A DNA stretch of 64,000 nucleotides from Torymus aiolomorphi (lineage: Eukaryota; Arthropoda; Insecta; Hymenoptera; Torymidae). Positions within the stretch are counted from its first letter, which is position 1. Every line of letters begins with the position of its first letter. The stretch is from NCBI GenBank assembly GCA_036365515.1, contig CM070877.1:111802011-111866010 (forward strand), read 5' to 3'. Shown one piece after another: positions 47,598-58,802 of this stretch. Made by a program: the position numbers and the translations under genes. The notes beneath the pieces were generated by a model. That model saw only the letters and a program-made list of their open reading frames with translations. It ran no database searches and had not been told where the DNA came from.

Positions 47598-48065
47598 CCC
47601 TACTGAAAAAAATCATATGATTTATCATATAATTTATCATATAATTTATCATATGATTTATCATATGATTTGTCATATGATTTATCATATGATTTGTCAT
47701 ATGATTTGTCATATGATTTATCATATGATTTGTCATATGATTTATCATATGATTTGTCATATGATTAATCATGAGATGTTTTCGAGAAAATCATCTTATA
47801 ATTTGTCATATGATAAATCATGTGATTTATCATATGCAAAATCTTAATATGACAAATTATATGATAAATCATGTGATTTATCATATGCAAAATCTTAATA
47901 TGACAAATTATATGATAAATCATGTGATTTATCGTATGCAAAATCTTAATATGACAAATTATATGATAAATCATGTGATTTATCATATGAAAAATCTTAA
48001 TATGACAAATTATATGATAAATCATGTGATAAATCACATGACAAATAACATGTCCCATCAAATAA
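47598..48065. mobile_element. CCC-terminus element D with ATGATTTATCAT core
   Basis: It begins CCCTACTGAAAAAAATCATA at the break in the mariner. The core is about 11 copies of ATGATTTATCAT or ATGATTTGTCAT, then about four units of roughly 55 bp with 'gcaaaatcttaatatgac'. The start resembles element C (CCCTAGTGAAAAAAAT). No right terminus is seen; it may have been lost when the LINE inserted. Confidence 0.55.
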
Positions 48066-48529
48066 TAAATCTAATAATTTAAATTATTTCTATTATATGT
48101 TTTAAAATAAATCTTTAAAACAAAATTAATTTATTTAACGCAGATATGGCGAAAAATTTTCAGTCCCCATTGTAAAGGGGCTATCAAAAACAAGGCAAGC
48201 CTTGTAATTCGGACTCTTCGTAGAGTCATACGACTCGGCGATTATCTAACAAATTTTACATAGCCATTACACATATGCACGAAAGAAAATAATATACTAA
48301 GACTAGGTTTACAAAACTTCGGCGATGTTACAGATAATTAATATAGACATTAGGTAACGAAAGGTACAGTTATGATGATGACATCAATATACAGTATAAT
48401 ACAGCGCGGTATATTACATTACGTAATCTATCTTACAGTAATAATACAATGTGATTTTTTTTTTTTTTTTTTTTTAATTAAGGTAGAAATAAAGTATAAA
48501 CTAGTTTCAATATATCATATTTAGATATT
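48066..48529 (-). other. 3' untranslated region of the I-type LINE
   Basis: Downstream of the last coding frame. A run of 21 A on the minus strand (48475-48455) could mark one end of transcripts. Beyond it the sequence has a GC-rich hairpin-like block (48170-48245, 'actctacgaagagt') that I also assign to the LINE tail. The exact 3' end is uncertain. Confidence 0.4.
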
Positions 48530-49478
48530 TCACTTAATATTATATAAGAATTTAGCAATAATTGATACAACACGGCAATTCATTTCCGATAAAATAGGAA
48601 CAATGGAGTAGGGCCCATACATTCGGACTTCATGAAGTTCTCTTAACATAACTAATCTCTCAGTATCATAATTTTTACATTGCCAGAATATGTGTTCGAT
48701 CGTATCTGGGCTCTCCTCACACTTGCAAGAGTCACTATTTACGATTTTACATCTATACAAGCTACTATTCAAGGACGTATCTATATATTATATATAATAG
48801 GTCCCCAGGGACATATAATAGGTCACTTCTTATTCTATTAGTAATTATAATTATTTTCGTCGGGAGATCAAAATCTGAAAACCAGGTTTTTTTACAATTG
48901 TTATAATAACAATCAAAGTATAACTTACCTTTTGTTTCTCCTGAAGACAGAAGGTATTGTTGGTCTTCTTGATAGCAAATCAATTTATATTTGCAGAAGA
49001 GGTCTGTGAATGGGATCTCTATATTTAATAAGGGGCCGTTCTCGGCCCCCCTTCTTGCGAGTAAATCAGCATTCCCATTTCCCATAATTCCCACATGGGA
49101 AGGGGTCCATATTAAATCTATACTTTTTCCTGATTTTTTGGCAACAAGGATTTTGTTTTTTAGCTGAACTATAAGAGGTGAATTGTGTTTTGCAACACAG
49201 TTATTAGATATTGATTTCAAGACGCTTTCCGAATCCGAAAAAATTCTAAAGCTCATATCACTACTTTGATTGATGAGATCAAACGTCTGAGTGAGTGCTA
49301 AGCACTCAGCAGAAAAAATAGAAGCAAGATCTGGTATTCTATATGATTTGCAATATAGTTCATTTTCACACCAGATACCAAAGCCTACCAGGGTTTGATT
49401 TTCCCTGATCATTTTGGATCCATCAGTAAAAATATTTATTTTATTTTGATTGTTAAATATGTTATTGAACACATCCAT
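48530..49478 (-). pseudogene. I-type LINE ORF2: RNase H domain and C-terminal zinc motif
   Basis: INIFTDGSK, FSAECLALTQ, RIFSDSESVL and WTPSHVGIMGNGNADLLAR are the RNase H motifs with the catalytic D-E-D-D set. A C-terminal Cys/His element follows in another frame (48772-48530): CKCEESPDTIEHIFWQC. The break near 48770 lies by a short duplication ('ggacctattatat'). A shift near 49480 separates it from the reverse transcriptase. RNase H in ORF2 places this LINE in the I/R1-like group. Confidence 0.87.
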
Positions 49479-51217
49479 GGGATGAATTTTGAACTTCGCT
49501 GTCTGTTTAAGAATTTTTTACCAGATTTGAAATCTACATCAATTGCAGAGAGGAGATCCTTAAAAGGCACTGTGAATTTATAAAAAATATTTGATTGAAT
49601 AATCATGTCACTATGAAACCATGTATCCTCGTAACATTCAACCATCAAGGATTTTTTGAAGTTATTTTCATAGGCAAAATTATTAACTAAATTTGATACT
49701 AAAACTATGGTTTTTATAATACAACTATTTGTATAGGACATATTTTTAATTATATATTTATAACCTATATACTTAAGTCTATTTTGAATAAAAGGAATTT
49801 TGGTTTCAGCATGGATAACATTGATTGGGGTACTCTTTCTGTAGCCCATAGGAATTCTCAGAGATAAATTTTGGATTCTTTGTAGTCTACTAAGTTGTGT
49901 GGGACTGCAAGGGGATACCAAACAACCGCAATATTCTAATCTAGATCTGACTAGTGATTTATATAATAAAAGTAAAATGGACGGATCTGCTCCCCACCAG
50001 GTTCTCCTTAAACATGAAATTATACGGATAGCGGATATACACTTGATGTTTAAGTAGTCTATATGTGTGTGCCATGTCAATTTTTTATCTAAAATTAAAC
50101 CTAAAAATCTAACATGGGAAGCTGGTTTAATTGATGTGTTTCCAATTTTGAGACTGAATTTTTCTACTCCAATGTTTTGTTTATGAAAAATCATAAAGTT
50201 GCATTTTTCGGGAGCTAGTTCGAGTCCTTTGTTCTTCAAAAATTTAGACAGTAGTTGGATTTCATTTTCCAAATGATTAATCGCATGGAGGATATTGTTA
50301 TCCTTAGTGTAGATAGCGATGTCATCCGCAAACTGCAATATACCTGTGAATTTATTTAGGATGGAGTCAATTAGACTGGTGTATATCGCATATAAAACTG
50401 GGCTGAGCACGCTACCCTGAGGTAGGCCCTTGTTAACAGTATAAGTTTTATTATCTGGATCATTAAGGGGGATTAGCTTACGTTCAAATATTAGATTCTT
50501 AATAAAAGTTATAAAATTATCTGGTAGTTTGAGGCGTTTTAAATCTTTTATTAAAAGGTCAGGAATAACATTGTCATAAGCCCCTTTTATGTCAAGGAAA
50601 AGGGCAAGTAAAGTTATTTTTTCGTAAAAACTTTGATGTATTTGAGACGAGAGTATTGTGAGGTTGTCTGCACACAATTTTCCTTTACGGAACCCAAATT
50701 GGGATTTGGAGAGAAGGCCGTTGGTTTCCAACCACCAAATTAGCCTTTCGTTAAGCATTCTTTCAATAGTTTTAAGAATACAAGACGCCATAGAAATGGG
50801 TCTGACCTTATTACTATTTCCTTTAGGGATGAACGCAATTAAGTATTCTGTCCATGGAACTGGAAAAGTTCCAGTATGGTAGAAATCGTTGTATAGGTCG
50901 AGTAGGACTCTTTTAAGATGTTCTGGTAAGTAATTAAGAACTTCATAATTAACTTTGCCATTGCTCGGCGCAGATTTTAGTTTGGCCGAATTTAGGGCAC
51001 ATTCTAACTCTTCATAGGAAAAGGCAGAGTCTAGGAAATGTTCTTGATCATTATTGACGGATGTCGACTCGGTATCATCGAGGGAAATATTCGTTATATC
51101 TTTTGGTTTGCAAAGATCCTCTAAGCACTTCTTAGCATTTTCTTTTAGTTTTTTATTGCCTTCGGTATCATTAGGTCTACTGAGGCTATTTTTAAAAGTT
51201 TTAATTTTTTTTGTCAC
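49436..51217 (-). CDS. I-type LINE ORF2: reverse transcriptase
   Basis: 593 open residues. Motifs in order: VRPISMASCILKTIER, FGFRKGKLCADNL, LALFLDIKGAYDNV, GLPQGSVLSPVLYAIY, the catalytic LQFADDIAIY and VRFLGLILDKKLTWHTH. The domain copies LINE RNA at the nicked target site. The endonuclease lies directly upstream; the two frames are separated by a shift in an A-run near 51275. All RT motifs look intact. Confidence 0.92.
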   Translation of the reverse strand: MTKKIKTFKNSLSRPNDTEGNKKLKENAKKCLEDLCKPKDITNISLDDTESTSVNNDQEHFLDSAFSYEELECALNSAKLKSAPSNGKVNYEVLNYLPEHLKRVLLDLYNDFYHTGTFPVPWTEYLIAFIPKGNSNKVRPISMASCILKTIERMLNERLIWWLETNGLLSKSQFGFRKGKLCADNLTILSSQIHQSFYEKITLLALFLDIKGAYDNVIPDLLIKDLKRLKLPDNFITFIKNLIFERKLIPLNDPDNKTYTVNKGLPQGSVLSPVLYAIYTSLIDSILNKFTGILQFADDIAIYTKDNNILHAINHLENEIQLLSKFLKNKGLELAPEKCNFMIFHKQNIGVEKFSLKIGNTSIKPASHVRFLGLILDKKLTWHTHIDYLNIKCISAIRIISCLRRTWWGADPSILLLLYKSLVRSRLEYCGCLVSPCSPTQLSRLQRIQNLSLRIPMGYRKSTPINVIHAETKIPFIQNRLKYIGYKYIIKNMSYTNSCIIKTIVLVSNLVNNFAYENNFKKSLMVECYEDTWFHSDMIIQSNIFYKFTVPFKDLLSAIDVDFKSGKKFLNRQRSSKFIPWMCSITYLTIKIK

Positions 51218-51240
51218 ATCAGAAATCCTACTGTTATGAT

Positions 51241-52332
51241 TTAAACTTTCACAATACCTAATAAAGGAATTTTTTTCTGATTTTTTAAGGTTCTAGTTGT
51301 TTCCGCCTGTATTTTATTATAATTAATGAATGACTCAAGATTACATCTATATTTTAAAGATTTTTGAGCAGCTTTACGTACGTGGATGGCTTTCGTGCAA
51401 TCGTCGTTCCACCATACACATTTAGGTTCAGGTATAAAATTAGGATTACAATTAATTTCTCCGTCATAATCACCATTTACATTTGTTCCCTTAGGAGCAG
51501 ATTCACCTTTATTAGTATTATTATTTGTTTTTTTATTTGTAGAAATAGAATCCTTTATACTATTGTCTAAGAACTCCATAAAAATCTTATATCGTGTGAA
51601 TACATCACTGTTAGTGTAATTTATACTGGTAAAGATTTCTTTGGACTTATTAAGTTCTTTATCTAATTTTTCCCAATTTAGTCTCTTCATGTTATAGTCA
51701 AGTCTTATGTTTTGAATAGGTGTAATGTTAACATTAATTTCTATTGGGAAGTGGTCACTTCCCCATGAATCATCGAGGACAGACCAACTTGTTATCAAAG
51801 CAAGTTGTGAAGAAATAAAAGATAAGTCAATGTTGGAAAAAGTACAAGATTGCCGGGTAATATTTATATGTGTAGGTTCTTTTGAATTGAGAAAATAAAA
51901 ATTTTCAATATCAATATTTTCAGCGATTGTTGTGCCACTAGGACAATTTCGATTTCTACCCCAGAGAGAATGGTGGGCGTTAAAATCTCCAACCATTATA
52001 TAAGAATTAAATTTTTTAATAGTATCAGTTAGTAGAGACCAATCGTTAATGTCTAATTTGCTATTTGAAGTGGGACATCTGTAACATGCAACTATAGTGG
52101 TTTCTCCAAGTGTGGTAGAAATGGTAATGGCACCTATTTCTAGGCTGACTAGATTAATGTTGATTGCACTAAAACCTTTGAGTATAAACCGGTCCTCTTC
52201 TTTGAGCCAAGTTTCAATGGCAATAATGACATCATACTTTTCAGCATAATTATGTAGATCTAGTTTATTTTTAATGCTCCTGCAATTCCATTGCAGTATC
52301 CTTAAACCATTAATATCACATGTATTATCCAT
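51241..52332 (-). CDS. I-type LINE ORF2: APE-type endonuclease
   Basis: Starts MDNTCDINGLRILQWNCRSI. Further motifs: AIETWLKEE, YIMVGDFNAHHSLWG, and SWGSDHFPIEI at the catalytic His. The block between 'FSAININ' and 'VSLEIG', where related proteins have a Gly-rich 'GGGVAI' stretch, is short and may carry a small deletion. The frame continues into the reverse transcriptase apart from one shift in an A7 tract near 51275. Confidence 0.88.
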   Translation of the reverse strand: MDNTCDINGLRILQWNCRSIKNKLDLHNYAEKYDVIIAIETWLKEEDRFILKGFSAININLVSLEIGAITISTTLGETTIVACYRCPTSNSKLDINDWSLLTDTIKKFNSYIMVGDFNAHHSLWGRNRNCPSGTTIAENIDIENFYFLNSKEPTHINITRQSCTFSNIDLSFISSQLALITSWSVLDDSWGSDHFPIEINVNITPIQNIRLDYNMKRLNWEKLDKELNKSKEIFTSINYTNSDVFTRYKIFMEFLDNSIKDSISTNKKTNNNTNKGESAPKGTNVNGDYDGEINCNPNFIPEPKCVWWNDDCTKAIHVRKAAQKSLKYRCNLESFINYNKIQAETTRTLKNQKKIPLLGIVKV

Positions 52333-52426
52333 AATATAATATAAAAAAATAATATAATAATAAATATAAACTAGATATTAAATATTAAACATGTATATAT
52401 TGAACTTTAGTCTAACTATTAAATAA

Positions 52427-53035
52427 TTATCTTTTTTTAGGAGGAGCATACGTCCTTAAACCAGTAGAACCAGATTCATTATTCTTTGTTTTATTTGATA
52501 GTCTAGTAAAAAGTTTGGTAGTGACTTCTTCCAAGTGTGAGGGATCCTTATTATTAGATTTATTGTTTCTAGAATTAGATAATTTTGATGTATCGGATGC
52601 ATAAAGCGCGTTGGATGAGGATCCTTTTGTGGGGAGTGTATGTGTGAGTGTGGGTGTTATATTCGAGTTAGATTGTAAAGTTTTGTTGTGTGGGATGATT
52701 GGTTTTGTAGTGTTAATGTGTTGTATTGGGTTATGCTGTAAAGCTGCGCTATATAAAGAATTGCTTCCATTTATAGTTTCTAAACTATTTAGATTTGTAT
52801 AATTAGATTGTAAAACTTGTTGGATTTCCTTAGGGGTGGTTTGCCTTGACAGTTGTCTATGAGTCGCATTTCCCTTGACCTCTTCCAATGTATTCCTTTC
52901 TGCATTCAGATCATGGGTTGTTCCTTTAACTTTCCTGAACTGATCAAGATTGACTTCGTGTTTTTGTGTGATGGATCCATCATGCTGAGAGCCTCCAAGA
53001 CGTTGGAATTGATCAGCATTATCTTGATATGCGGT
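52427..53035 (-). pseudogene. I-type LINE ORF1, C-terminal part
   Basis: This Asn/Ser/Thr-rich frame of about 200 residues ends APPKKR. Its first codons (AYQDNADQF) continue the frame of 57614-58802 once the inserted 53036-57613 segment and one CGGT duplication are ignored. It shows no further domain and is probably a disordered tail. It ends about 95 nt before ORF2 starts, a normal ORF1-ORF2 spacing. Confidence 0.78.
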
Positions 53036-53584
53036 TGTCACGTCCTAAGACACGACACGACTGGGATGTTTAACTCAATTAAGAGTTATGCTCTTTTAGG
53101 CCTTAGCTGCGCTAGCTAGTAAACCTCGGACGAGCTGAGGAAAGGAGTGTAATATCAAATTCACGGTTAAACGCTGAGATTCCAATTTGACTAATCTTTG
53201 GTTTAGGATTTGGCTATCGTAAGGACCAACGGTGAGTAGCACGAACGTCTCGTAAAGATCGTTTGGCCGCACGTACCCCCGTATGGACTAGGAATAAGGG
53301 CACGATTTTCTTTGGATACCTGGAGTTTGAGATTCTTATAACTTTTCCCGGTCTCAGGTTATTCTCAGATTCGCCCTTCCCTATCAAGAGCGGAGCTCGT
53401 ATGTGAATTTAATTTTTACTTATGAAACTTGTCCCTCTTGGAATTGAAATATTATTATCTTTTTTAATAAATAAATTTTTATCTTAGTAAAGGATAATTT
53501 CTTTAGAATTTCCCTTTGATTTTATTGTTCCTTAAAATTTTTTTCAAATATTAGTTGTTTTAATCTGAAATTTCTTATAAATTA

Positions 53585-53935
53585 AAATAATCCTTGTAAA
53601 CACAACCAGTGAGGCTTACCCGTAAGGTCGTACAACTGTCGTTATGTTTACTTAATTCTTTTCTAAACCAATAGAAGTATGCTTACCCGTAAGGTCGTAA
53701 CAACTATGGTTTAGAGAAGTAATTTAGGGTATATTTAATTGAAGATTTTATTACTTTCTTATTGTAAACTGGAAAAATCTTATAAATTAAAATATTCCTT
53801 GTAAACACAACCAGTGAGGCTTACCCGTAAGGTCGTACAACTGTCGTTATGTTTACTTAATTCTTTTCTAAACCAATAGGAGTATGCTTACCCGTAAGGT
53901 CGTAACAACTATGGTTTAGAGAAGTAGTTTCGAAT
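53585..53935 (+). repeat. Two direct repeats with TTACCCGTAAGGTCGTA motifs
   Basis: Two copies about 190 bp apart each hold two 'cttacccgtaaggtcgta' motifs, one before 'caactgtcgtta' and one before 'acaactatgg'. CTTACCCGTAAG is itself a palindrome. Confidence 0.8.
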
Positions 53936-54179
53936 ATAATTAATTTTGATAATTTTGAATTTAGTATGTTTTGAATTCTTCTTAGAAGTTTTGAAAAAAA
54001 TGAATTTGAAAAATTGATTTTGGAAAAATTGAATATTTTTATTTGAGAGCTTGAATTTGTGTACAGAGTCTTTAAGCTTGTGAGGCTTGTGTCGATCTGC
54101 TGTACAGTCAGCAAAGCTTGTGAGGCTTGTATTGATCTGACTGCTGCTGCAGTGCGCGTTCGGCGTATTTAAATCCATT

Positions 54180-54560
54180 GCTCCTCCTCTTCTTTGGCTG
54201 GAAAAACTGCGGTGTCGAATCGGGTAGTTGCGTCATCTTGTGTTAACGAATCGCTGGTTGACATTTGTAACGGCGGTTGATAGTCATATATCCTGCAATG
54301 TTAAATGAGGATAGTGGTGCGGGAGAACGGTGTCCAATGGTGCGGGGGTGGCCTCCCTTCCAAACGTCAATTTTCAGCCGAGTGGGGAAAATCCTATGTT
54401 TTAACATAGAGAGCGGTAGAGAGCGGTCGCTCATCCCTTCTCTATGGTATTTTCCGGCGGCTCGTATCTTCCTTAAGGAGTGAGAGAGAACGCTATAGGA
54501 GTGACAGAGAAAGAGAGAATAGAGAGACAGAAGATATACCTATCTCCCTCACTCTTCAAT
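54180..54560. other. GC-richer segment of the LTR-like insertion
   Basis: It includes 'agagcggtagagagcggtcg' and purine-rich 'gagagaaagagagaatagag'. Short ORFs on both strands show no family features. Confidence 0.3.
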
Positions 54561-55014
54561 TCTGTCACTGTCTTTTTTACAGTTTTCTTCACTTTGTTTA
54601 ATATTACTAGATATCGCACTTTCACAATTTAATTACAATTTTACTTTAGTAGATATTTCTATTATAAACTATTATAAACTTGAACGGTAGTTATATGTTA
54701 ATTAGAAGTGGAGTTATAGCAAATATAAAAAATCGGTAAATATAACATATAGTTTTACAGAAAAATAATTAATATAGCTTTACAAAAATATAAATTTTCG
54801 TTAAAAATGGTAAGGTTAAACAGTCAGGCTTAAAGTTATAAAAGTGTTTACAGTATTGCGGTAAATGTCGCTATTATTTATTTAATTACAATGTTTCACT
54901 TAATGTTAACGCAAATACAGGAAATATTTCATTTCGTTATTGTAACAAATGTGGTTCCAGATTATTTCCAATCATAAAATTTATTAATTTTATATTTATT
55001 CGCTGTCTAATTAA

Positions 55015-55374
55015 GGGGATGTGAGTACCGACGTTATTTTTCAAACGAGCATAACTCACGCAAATATCAATAGAATTATCCAGAAAAAAATCTGCATATA
55101 GCGTTTGCGTGTACGGAGCGCTTGACAGACGTCTTTTTCCAAAAAAATGATGAGAATTTATTTAATTAAATAAAAACCGTACTGTCGGTAAGTAGGAATC
55201 TACAATTGACCTACTTTTCAAACGAGCATAACTCACACAAATATCAATAGAATTATCCAGAAAAAAATCTGCATATAGTGTTTGTGTGTACGGAGCGCTT
55301 GACAGCCGTCTTTTTCCAAATAAATGTTTGAATGTTAATTTAAAAAAATATTGAAATTAGGGTTGCACATCCCC
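55015..55374. mobile_element. TTAA-flanked MITE with two inner repeats
   Basis: Termini GGGGATGTG and its inverse. TTAA lies on both sides (55011-55014, 55375-55378). Inside, a segment of about 100 bp ('caaacgagcataactcac', 'gtgtacggagcgcttgacag') occurs twice, roughly 180 bp apart. Confidence 0.72.
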
Positions 55375-56184
55375 TTAAATAATCATCTCTCTAGGGCTTT
55401 GGATGTGAATATTTGTAATTTGTAGATAATGAAATTATTATAAGAATTAGTTTTTTAAGATTTCACAAGAAAAATATTAATAAATCAAAGAATTTATAAA
55501 CAAACAATTATTTTTAAAGATTGTGATTAGGGATTAATATTATATGAAAATGTAAAGAAAAATTATTGCAGATGATTTGCGTTGTTAGAATGTAAAAATG
55601 TAAAATAGTTAAATAAATATAAACCTTATAAGTTTTAAAATTGGAAAATAATATTTTGTCGCAGGGTAAAGAAAACGTATTTTCGATACTTATGTATGCT
55701 ATGCAGCATCTTAGGGGAAGATAAGAGTTTCCAGATGTGCAAGACTTCCTGCGTAGGACCTTTGTAACGGTTTTCTTGTTGTAAAATTTATTTCATTATT
55801 TAATTAATGAATTTCTTATGCAGATTTTATAAAATATTAATTTGCTCGTTCTAATTAGGATTTCAATTACTCCATTCAATTATTTTACTAATTTTATGCA
55901 ATGCTTGTGGACCCTTTATCAGTTATTTGCAATATTTGAAATTTAACTAATTGTTTAGTATGATATTATTCCGAAATATATTTTTATTTATTTAGAATTT
56001 TCTTTATAAATATATTTTATAAACTTTGCATGAACAATTTGGAATTTCTTATCAATAATCGAGATATTCAATTATACATACAAGTTGTAACATTATAAAA
56101 ATAATTATAGTTTTATTACTTGATTCTGAAAGAAAATTTCCAATCAAACTAAACTAGATAATTATTATTAAACAAAGATCAAAA

Positions 56185-56338
56185 GGCATGGTGTGGTTTG
56201 TGCACATAAGAATTATGCACATATTTATTGTGCACACTTTAGCATTGGAGTATACACATAGATATAGATATACACCAATGCTAAAGTGTGCACAATAAAT
56301 ATGTGCATAATTCTTATGTGCACAAACCACACCATGCC
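56185..56338 (-). mobile_element. 154-bp hAT-like foldback MITE, copy 2
   Basis: Same termini as 34318-34471, with an asymmetric centre that is the reverse complement of copy 1. GATCAAAA flanks both sides (56177-56184, 56339-56346). It lies inside the LTR-like insertion. Confidence 0.87.
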
Positions 56339-57613
56339 GATCAAAACAATAGTAATGTTTATTCATTTTCCTTTTTTTTCGCTTGTATTTATCATAATCT
56401 AACATTTGTTACATACCAAATAATTTTCCTATTTATAGTTAATTGGATATTGAATGTTAATCTAAAATAATTTTCTCATGCTATAGTGTGTTGAGTCCCG
56501 AAAAGTGTAAAAAAACGCGTCTCCGCGCAGGAAAACTGAGGAAATATATTTTTAGATACGCCATGTGTTTTATAGCCCCAAGATTACACATCCACTCGAG
56601 GCAAGCGTCCCTTAAAGCTAATTCACACTGTGAAAGAATATTTTCAATCATAACTATAGTTATTTTAACCTGGAAAACATTGATTTATTTATTTATTATG
56701 TTATTAAAAATTGCATTTATTTATAACAACAAAACTTTAGTGGTAGCCGAATGCTTTGTTATTTGGTGGGCTTTCTTTTACAGAGGTAAAAGAAAGGAAC
56801 AAAAAATTTAAATGAGTTTATTACTCTGGTAGAGAAAATAATCTTTTAAGTGTGGGGCTTAAATTAAGTAACTATCGTAAACTTAAATTTATTTTACAAA
56901 TTCTATGCTCCTTTTTTTTATTATTCATCCCACGCCTGAACGGTTGCTATTTAATGTGTATTGTGTACTATGTATCTGTTAAATGCTAACTTAGTTAATT
57001 TATATAAAAAATACGAACATATTCAGTCAAACATATAAAGGTAAAATTATAATTGGCGATTTGTACTTAAGCTATTATTTAGTACATATTTTGTAGGAAC
57101 TTAATTTTAATTTATAATTAGCGCGTTAATGCAAACTAAGGTATTATTAATAACAATCGTGATGCAGTAATATTATACTTCTACTAAAGGTTTCGCTATT
57201 TCAATTTTTACGGCATATAAATATAATTTCCTTATTCAGATTAGTGCATAATTTTGTTATGTTAATAATCAATGTCTGGTGAATATTTCTTCTAGAGTGG
57301 ATTACTTATTTTGCATAAGAAAAAGTAATAATCTTTGGTAACAGATTTTCTAATATAGTTTACTATACTCGTAGTCGTGGGTATAATCGGATAATTGCAT
57401 GCACCGCGTCGTCGTTTTTATGGTAGTTTGGGAAACTCCCCATAGCACAGGTCACACCTACAACCCTTGGTGCAGCAGTGTCGGTAGGGTAGTAGCGGTT
57501 CAGGGTTAATATCTTGATTCATTAACTACGAAATATTTTTAACTAATCCTCAATAAAAAAATTAAAAAAAAAGAAAAATTTGTTTATGCAGTAATGTAGA
57601 CGGTTCCGTCACA

Positions 57614-58802
57614 CGGTGTGGGTAAGTGTTGAGTTATTTTCATTTCTTAGTGGAGTTTTTAAGAATTCTGTAACTCTTGTTTGATTGAATGACGGATATT
57701 GCTCCTTTGTCCATAGTGGAGGCTTTTTTGGGCCTAATACAATTCTCTTTGCATCATTAAATGCGATATTATCATAGGCCATCATGTGGTTTATTTTATC
57801 ATATTGTTTATAAATATGACATCCTGGGTCAGTGCTTTTATGAGGACCTCCGCAATTTGCACAGTTTGGCACTTTTGTTGTGCATTGTGTACTCTCTTCT
57901 ATATGTTCTTTACCACACATAATGCATCTTTTTTTACTTTTACATGTTTTGCTTGTATGGCCATAACGGAAGCATACATAGCATTGCATTGGTTTGGGCA
58001 CATAAGGTTGCACTTCAGTTTTTACTCGAAAGATAAATACCTCTTTTGGTAAAGATTGTCCAACAAAGCTGACTAAAAGGGTTTGGCTTGGAATCCATTT
58101 GTCAGGGTTCTCATCTGTGATATTTTTATTTTTCCTGTTAAGACGACGTATTTCATAAATTTCAGCCTTTGATTCACAAGATTGTATTATTTCTTCTTCT
58201 GTTAGGTCCACGGGAACACCTCTGATGACTCCCTTTCTATACCTTCTGAATCCAGGAATAAATGCTTCGAGATTATGATTAATTACCTCTTGATCTGTGA
58301 TAAGGCTATTTGCTTCAGATCGGTTATCAAATAAAATTTCGGCTTTGAATTTGCCTTTCTTCTTTATGTTTACAATATTCTTGTATTTTTTAAATACAAT
58401 GCTCCCAATTTTATAGGCATTCATTTCTTGCTTGTCGGGTTTAATTTTTCTTAACCATACTCCATATGGCCCTTTGTTGTTCTCTTCAAAAGTTATGGGT
58501 AACTGTCCAATTGTATTTGTGTTATCATTTTTCTTTTCTCCATTTACTATTGCCTGTTCACTACTTTTATGAGCATTTGACTTATCACTATTTCCGATAT
58601 CAGTATTATTACCTATATTTGTAGTTAGAATCGTATTAATTGTATTAAAAGCGCATCCTCTCTTAGTCTTGAAATTATCCATGTTTATGCCATGATTTTC
58701 CCCCTCCAGGCATCGCTTTCTAGATAGATTAGTATTAGCGTCGATTTCCATGTTATTATCATTGTCATTGTCGGGGTCCTCTCCATCGTTCTCCGACATC
58801 AT
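57614..58802 (-). pseudogene. I-type LINE ORF1, N-terminal and zinc-knuckle part
   Basis: The first ATG is at 58802. Residues 1-115 are Asn/Asp-rich and disordered. Residues about 120-260 resemble the RNA-binding region of I-factor ORF1 (GPYGVWLRKIKP, IPGFRRYRKGVIRGVPVDL). Three knuckles follow: CYVCFRYGHTSKTC, CIMCGKEHIEESTQC and CANCGGPHKSTDPGC. The frame stops after THTV, three residues into the inserted LTR-like sequence; the missing C-terminus is at 52427-53035. The protein would coat LINE RNA. Its 5' UTR reaches about 58860. Confidence 0.85.

Larger units (their letters stand above)
53036..57613. mobile_element. 4.58-kb LTR-like insertion in LINE ORF1
   Basis: On the plus strand it begins TGTCACGTCCTAAG and ends GGTTCCGTCACA. 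CGGT lies on both sides (53032-53035, 57614-57617). TG...CA ends and a 4-bp duplication fit an LTR. The start is like the solo LTR at 61204 (TGTTATGACCTAAG, 11 of 14). No second LTR, primer-binding site, gag or pol is seen, so it is an unusually long solo LTR or a non-coding element. It contains a tandem repeat pair, a TTAA MITE and a hAT-like MITE. Confidence 0.6.

Noticed and set aside
47284..48082. Long Met-Ile-Asn-His repeat ORFs on both strands
   Set aside because: The Met-Ile-His-rich parts translate the ATGATTTATCAT minisatellite. Only the mariner part up to 47597 is protein-like.
54243..54483. Overlapping ORFs of 63-68 residues on both strands
   Set aside because: They mirror a partly palindromic GC-rich segment of the LTR-like insertion and show no domain.
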